A stretch of DNA of 37,228 nucleotides from assembly GCA_002296655.1 (NCBI GenBank), contig DBIN01000057.1, positions 10,940-48,167 on the forward strand. The letters are read 5' to 3'. Each line of letters starts with the position of its first letter. The stretch's first letter is position 1. Below, piece after piece: positions 33,538-37,228 of this stretch. The notes below the pieces were generated by a model. It was not told the origin of the DNA. It searched no databases and saw only the letters and a program-made list of their open reading frames with translations. Position numbers and translations under genes: made by a program. The DNA is from Acinetobacter sp. UBA801 (lineage in GTDB: Bacteria > Pseudomonadota > Gammaproteobacteria > Pseudomonadales > Moraxellaceae).

Positions 33538-33987
33538 CTAGATCAGGTATTTAAAATAACTATAGTTTGGATGATTCTCAACATATACATAATTTTGTTT
33601 TTGATAGAAATGTGCTGCAGATTTAGTATCTGTATTCAGGCACAGTGCAGAGAAATTGGCACGTGCTTTTTTCTCTAAATGTTGCAATAACTGTTTACCC
33701 ACACCATGTTTACGGTAATTTGGTAAAACATAGAAACGACGAACCCGCCCGATGCGACTTTCAATGTCTTGCTCATTCCACTGTTGGTTTAAGCCACCGC
33801 AAGCAACCAATTGTTCGCCATCATAAACAAACAGTAAGAATTCACCAGGCTGATCAAAGCGGTTTTTGCCACTTTCCCATTCTTCAATTAAACGATGGAC
33901 AAAATCAAAGCCTTCCTGAGCAGCATGTTTTGCCAAAGTCTGTATTTGCGCTGGTAATTCCTGTGCTTCTTTAATTTCGATGTTCAT
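33538..33987 (-). CDS. GNAT-family N-acetyltransferase
   Basis: A 149-aa single-domain acetyltransferase. Motif A, where acetyl-CoA binds, is RRFYVLPNYRKHGVGKQLLQ (the R/Q-x-x-G-x-G/A type: KHGVGK), with a preceding strand FVYDGEQLVACGGL and a closing AAHFYQKQNY. Substrate is unknown: nothing near it suggests an antibiotic or ribosomal target. It is monocistronic with its own terminator and is divergent from the PfkB kinase gene. Confidence 0.85.
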   Translation of the reverse strand: MNIEIKEAQELPAQIQTLAKHAAQEGFDFVHRLIEEWESGKNRFDQPGEFLLFVYDGEQLVACGGLNQQWNEQDIESRIGRVRRFYVLPNYRKHGVGKQLLQHLEKKARANFSALCLNTDTKSAAHFYQKQNYVYVENHPNYSYFKYLI

Positions 33988-34126
33988 CTAACCTTCCTGA
34001 TAACTCTGCTAAACCCCTATTTTCCATCAATATCATTCATTCAACTGAATTTTATTCATGAAACTACAGCAATCCTGAGCATTGGTGTAAACTTAGCGTT
34101 TTTAATTTTGACTGTGATTTAAAGAC

Positions 34127-35131
34127 ATGGCAACTGTTGACCTTTTTGCAATTGGTAATGCATTAATTGACCAAGAATTTCAAGTCTCGGATGACTTCCT
34201 CATTCAACATAGCTTGCAAAAAGGTACTATGCAATTAACCGATGGTGAAACACAAGCAAATTTATACAACAACTTAATTAAAACGCAAAGACATAAAGGC
34301 CAAGCTTCGGGCGGTTCTGCAGCAAATACAACAGTCGCATTCAGTGCTTTAGGCGGTCAAGCCTTCTATGCCTGCCGTGTTGGTAACGATGATTTGGGTG
34401 ATATTTACCTCAAAGGTTTAAATGAAGCAGGTATTTACACCACAACCAAATCAGTCAGTGAAGGTGTTACAGGGACTTGTATGGTACTAGTGAGTGATGA
34501 CTCTGAACGTACCATGCACACTTACTTGGGCATTACTGCAGAACTTTCTGCCACACAAATTGATTTTGACCCACTTAAAACAGCAAAATGGCTTTATATC
34601 GAAGGTTATTTATCTACCAGTGATACTGCACGCGCTGCAGTAAAACAGGCGCGTGAAATAGCCAAAGCCAATCAAGTAAAAATTGCACTGACTTTATCTG
34701 ATCCTGCCATGGTGCAATATGCGCGTGAAGGTTTGGATGAGTTATTAGACGATGGTGTGGATTTGATCTTCTGTAACCAACAAGAAGCGATGATGTACAC
34801 AGGTACAGAAACGGCTGAAGCTGCTTTAGAACAGTTAAAACAAAAAAGCAAATACATTGTCATTACATTGAGTGCACAAGGTGCTTTAATTTATGATGGC
34901 AACAACACATTTTCTGTACCAGGCCGTCCAGTCACTGCTGTTGATGCCAACGGTGCCGGTGATGCCTTTGCCGGTTCATTCCTGTATGCACTCAATGCAG
35001 GTTTAGGTTTCCAAACTGCAGCTCAACTTGCCATTCTCGTTTCAAGTGAAGTGGTTGCTCAATTCGGCCCTCGTCTTGCGGTAAAAGATTACGCTAAACT
35101 TTTGCATAACATTCAAAAGGAATCTGCATAA
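34127..35131 (+). CDS. PfkB-family carbohydrate kinase, adenosine-kinase-like
   Basis: A 334-aa ribokinase-fold enzyme. PfkB signature 1 is SGGSAANTTVAFSALGG (61-77); signature 2 DANGAGDAFAG has the catalytic base Asp279. Strands ALTLSDP and IFCNQQE and the TLSAQGA part match adenosine kinase-like members, but substrate choice in this family cannot be settled by motif. Its stop overlaps the Rieske gene start (TAATG), so the two are translated together. Confidence 0.88.
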   Translation: MATVDLFAIGNALIDQEFQVSDDFLIQHSLQKGTMQLTDGETQANLYNNLIKTQRHKGQASGGSAANTTVAFSALGGQAFYACRVGNDDLGDIYLKGLNEAGIYTTTKSVSEGVTGTCMVLVSDDSERTMHTYLGITAELSATQIDFDPLKTAKWLYIEGYLSTSDTARAAVKQAREIAKANQVKIALTLSDPAMVQYAREGLDELLDDGVDLIFCNQQEAMMYTGTETAEAALEQLKQKSKYIVITLSAQGALIYDGNNTFSVPGRPVTAVDANGAGDAFAGSFLYALNAGLGFQTAAQLAILVSSEVVAQFGPRLAVKDYAKLLHNIQKESA

Positions 35132-35457
35132 TGAATAAAATTTGTATGATGGAAGACATTCCTGAGCGAGAAGCACGTGCTTACGAAACGCCAAATGGTG
35201 ATACGATTTTCATTACCCAACGCGATGGCATGTATTACGCTTATCAAAACGTCTGCCCACACTTACAAGTGGAATTAGAATTTTTAGAAAACCAGTTCTT
35301 AGACCGCGACCAAGAATATATTGAATGCTCAACACATGGCGCGTTGTTTATGGTTGAAACGGGCGAATGTATTTCTGGTCCGTGTTTAGGTCAGTCACTC
35401 GAGAAAGTCGAGATCAGCATTCATTCAGATGGTGGAATTTACTTAATTAACGACTAA
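35131..35457 (+). CDS. Rieske [2Fe-2S] ferredoxin-like protein
   Basis: A 108-aa Rieske domain. Cluster ligands are Cys42/His44 (CPH) and Cys66/His69 (CSTH), separated by 21 residues, slightly more than in many family members. The second loop is CSTHGALFMVETGEC. The cysteines ECISGPCLG that form the disulfide in respiratory Rieske proteins are at about 80 and 85, but the overall size suggests a soluble electron carrier or a small accessory protein. It is coupled to the kinase gene, for reasons not clear. Confidence 0.88.
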   Translation: MNKICMMEDIPEREARAYETPNGDTIFITQRDGMYYAYQNVCPHLQVELEFLENQFLDRDQEYIECSTHGALFMVETGECISGPCLGQSLEKVEISIHSDGGIYLIND

Positions 35458-35525
35458 TTTTTACGCGGCTTTCACCAACCTGAAGAAAAGAGCTAAAAGT
35501 TCCAAATCTTAGCTCTATACAAAAC

Positions 35526-35572
35526 CAGATCATTTATCTATGCTCTCTAAGCAGAGTTAGATCAATGATCTG
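35526..35572. repeat. Large dyad between Rieske and yqiJ-like genes
   Basis: CAGATCATTtATCTA pairs with TAGATcAATGATCTG, and the inner CTCT with AGAG, giving a 47-bp imperfect hairpin without T-run. A second smaller hairpin AGAGCTAA/TTAGCTCT (35489-35516) lies just upstream. The 162-bp gap has no ORF. Confidence 0.55.
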
Positions 35573-35619
35573 CATCTAATAACATCACCTATAAATATTT
35601 CAACACGCGAGTTTAGCGC

Positions 35620-36228
35620 ATGCATGAGTTTTTATCTGATTTGAACTTAATGCCCTTTCATCTCAGCCTGGTTGTTTTATTGCTACTCAGCACTGCCGAA
35701 ACGATTGGTTATTACTTTAATTTTCGTCCAAGTCAGTTGCTCAAACATGCATTTTCACAACGGATTACAGAATCGCCGCTTTTAGATGTTAAATTTTCTA
35801 AAGTACTGATTTTTGTTTTTTTACTGATGAATTTCAGTGTTGCAGGATATTTTTTACAGTTCTTAATTTACTCACAAAAACAGCATTTCGTTCCTGCTTA
35901 TTACATTATTATTCCAGCGTTTATTATTGCTATCTTTTTTACAGTCTTCATGATTCATTGTCTAGACCAAGTCATCAAACCCAAATACAGCGTGCGCCAA
36001 GTCGATTTGCTCGGACGTTTAGCCACAATTTCCAGTGGTAATGCCCGTCCTGGTTTTTCTGCACAAGCACGTGTGCGTGATGAGTTTGGACAACTGCATT
36101 ATGTGCAGGTTGAACCTGAATTTGGTGAACTTGAATTTCAAGCTCAAGTTATTATTGTTCGCAAAAAACGATCTCACTATCTTGCCAAAAAAATTTCAGC
36201 TTCAAACAACTTGTTTAGCAATCAATAA
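35620..36228 (+). CDS. YqiJ-like inner-membrane protein with OB-fold domain
   Basis: A 202-aa membrane protein with three hydrophobic helices (about 13-35, 61-85 and 94-115) and a C-terminal OB-fold-like domain (about 125-195; LLGRLATISSGNARPGFSAQ). This matches the DUF1449/YqiJ family, which in E. coli is encoded next to the flotillin-like YqiK. Here the next DNA is a decayed IS element, so no flotillin gene directly follows. Confidence 0.8.
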   Translation: MHEFLSDLNLMPFHLSLVVLLLLSTAETIGYYFNFRPSQLLKHAFSQRITESPLLDVKFSKVLIFVFLLMNFSVAGYFLQFLIYSQKQHFVPAYYIIIPAFIIAIFFTVFMIHCLDQVIKPKYSVRQVDLLGRLATISSGNARPGFSAQARVRDEFGQLHYVQVEPEFGELEFQAQVIIVRKKRSHYLAKKISASNNLFSNQ

Positions 36229-36341
36229 TTCATTTTTTAATATTTAAAACCAATCATGCTGACCTAAGAAAGTTAAAATTTTCCACTTAACTCAACACAA
36301 TCTGTTGATTTTTAAATGATACATTTCATGTTATCCGTATA

Positions 36342-37228
36342 GAGTCTGTCAACAATTTTGTCTATGTTTACACTAGACTAAGCCAAAGATAAAACAACAC
36401 TACACTATACCTCTTGCGCAAGTAAAAATTGTTTATATTAGCCCCACGAAATGTGAAAACTTAACTCGATTTAACGATGGGGAATTTAAACGACTCGTTG
36501 GTGTGCCTCATCCATTATTCTTAAAAATGGTATCAGTATTACAACACGCTGAACTTACCAAAGAAAATCTGGAAGACTTCATTCACTGTGTTTAGAGTAT
36601 CAATTGTTATTAACTTTTAAATACTTACGCTGTGATAGAACTCAAATTGATTTGTCCCTGACTATAACATAGCTGAAAGTAATGTGAATCAAACTATTCC
36701 GAATAGTTGAAAATGCTCTGATTCAGTCAAGAATTTTCGCGTTGCCTAAAAGGAATCAAAAGTTTAGCAAGGGAGATTATGTGATTGTTGATGTGACTGA
36801 GTCACAGATTCAGCGTCCCAAAAAATAAGAAAACTCTATAGCGGTAAAGAGAAGAAACATACGCTAAAACAGGTCATTTTATTCCTCGACTAAAGCAAAT
36901 TGTAAGCATACAGATCGAAAGTGGCAGAAAATATAATCTGACGATTGCGCGTAAATATTTGAAGAAGAAGATTATCCATCTTTGTATTATGGCAGATTTA
37001 GCCTATAAAGGATTTCATCAGATTAAGAATAAATTACTCATTCAAATCAATAAAGCTAAGAATTTATCATTACCTCAAATAGCAAAATAGCTCAACCAAG
37101 AAATCAATCGGAGTAGGATCACAATAGAACATATCAAAGGTAAACTTAAGTATTTTCGGATATTCACGGAACGCTTTAGAAATAGATGCAAATGATTTGA
37201 TCTAAGAATAGACCTTGTATCTTGGAGG
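36342..37228 (+). mobile_element. Decayed IS5-family insertion sequence
   Basis: The left end may begin at GAGTCTGTCAACAATTTT (36342). It contains the transposase pseudogene below and runs off the right edge. Right-end inverted repeat and target duplication cannot be seen. The DNA shares no ends with the MITE at 11217-11327. Confidence 0.7.
36446..37228 (+). pseudogene. IS5-family transposase, broken
   Basis: Reading across frames, a near-complete IS5-type DDE transposase can be followed: NLTRFNDGEFKRLVGVPHPL, QLLLTFKYLR, GDYVIVDVTESQIQRPKK (first Asp), MADLAYKGFHQIKNK (second Asp), TIEHIKGKLKYFRIFTERF (Glu). The original start codon appears mutated to ACG at 36446, a TAG interrupts at 36593, and further stops and frameshifts occur near 36673, 36827, 36892 and 37088. 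The element is inactive and old enough to have lost its frame many times. Confidence 0.85.

Noticed and set aside
36342..37228. IS at the right edge as source of the 11.2-kb MITE
   Set aside because: Its apparent end (GAGTCTGTC) does not match the MITE ends (GGCTTTGTTGCA), so they belong to different IS groups.
1..37228. CRISPR array or rRNA/tRNA genes
   Set aside because: No regularly spaced repeats of CRISPR length and no rRNA or tRNA sequence were recognised on either strand.

Overview
The window reads as an Acinetobacter chromosome. It is AT-rich, and the host proteins (PrpB/PrpC, ClpS/ClpA, ArgC, ArgF, RpiA, IlvA, a YnfA-type protein, a KtrA/KtrB-like pair, a PldA-type phospholipase) look like those of the Moraxellaceae. 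The genus is an inference from protein and motif recognition without a database search.

Region 1 (about 1-10.9 kb) is one arm of a lambda-like temperate prophage whose other end lies off the left edge. A divergent immunity switch sits at 1.0-2.0 kb: a Cro-like gene, a CII-like gene and a replication O-like gene run leftward, and an S24-type CI repressor runs rightward. Beyond CI, in the position that rexAB occupies in lambda, are a 71-aa ORF and a 307-aa single-span membrane protein. They are followed by a terminator and a strong promoter that carries the same operator architecture as the cro promoter, so it is a PL/OL analogue. That promoter should drive a tightly overlapped rightward operon: two unknown proteins, a RecA-fold ATPase (Sak4-like candidate), an ExoX-like exonuclease, a run of small unknown ORFs and an excisionase-like protein. 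The operon converges on a tyrosine integrase whose 5' end faces the host chromosome.

Region 2 (10.9-11.36 kb) is the phage-host junction. It holds no gene, but it contains a 111-bp MITE with 18-bp inverted ends (16 of 18 matching) and a perfect 9-bp target duplication, as expected for the IS903 group of the IS5 family.

Region 3 (11.36-36.2 kb) is ordinary host chromosome: an I78 inhibitor lipoprotein, a CinA C-terminal domain protein, methylcitrate-cycle genes prpB-prpC, a TetR regulator overlapping argF, a YnfA-type membrane protein, clpS-clpA, argC, a YgjP-type metallopeptidase, rpiA, ilvA, a K+ uptake pair, an M16C peptidase with outer-membrane phospholipase A, a GNAT protein, a PfkB sugar/adenosine kinase with a Rieske protein, and a YqiJ-like membrane protein. 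Most transcription units end in clear hairpin terminators.

Region 4 (36.34 kb to the right edge) is a decayed IS5-family insertion sequence lying directly downstream of the yqiJ-like gene.

The best candidates for undescribed biology are the 307-aa membrane protein in the rex position, the unknown genes of the PL-type operon (including a 47-aa ORF with a 10-bp perfect hairpin inside its coding sequence), and the repeats inside the O-like gene that may form the phage origin.
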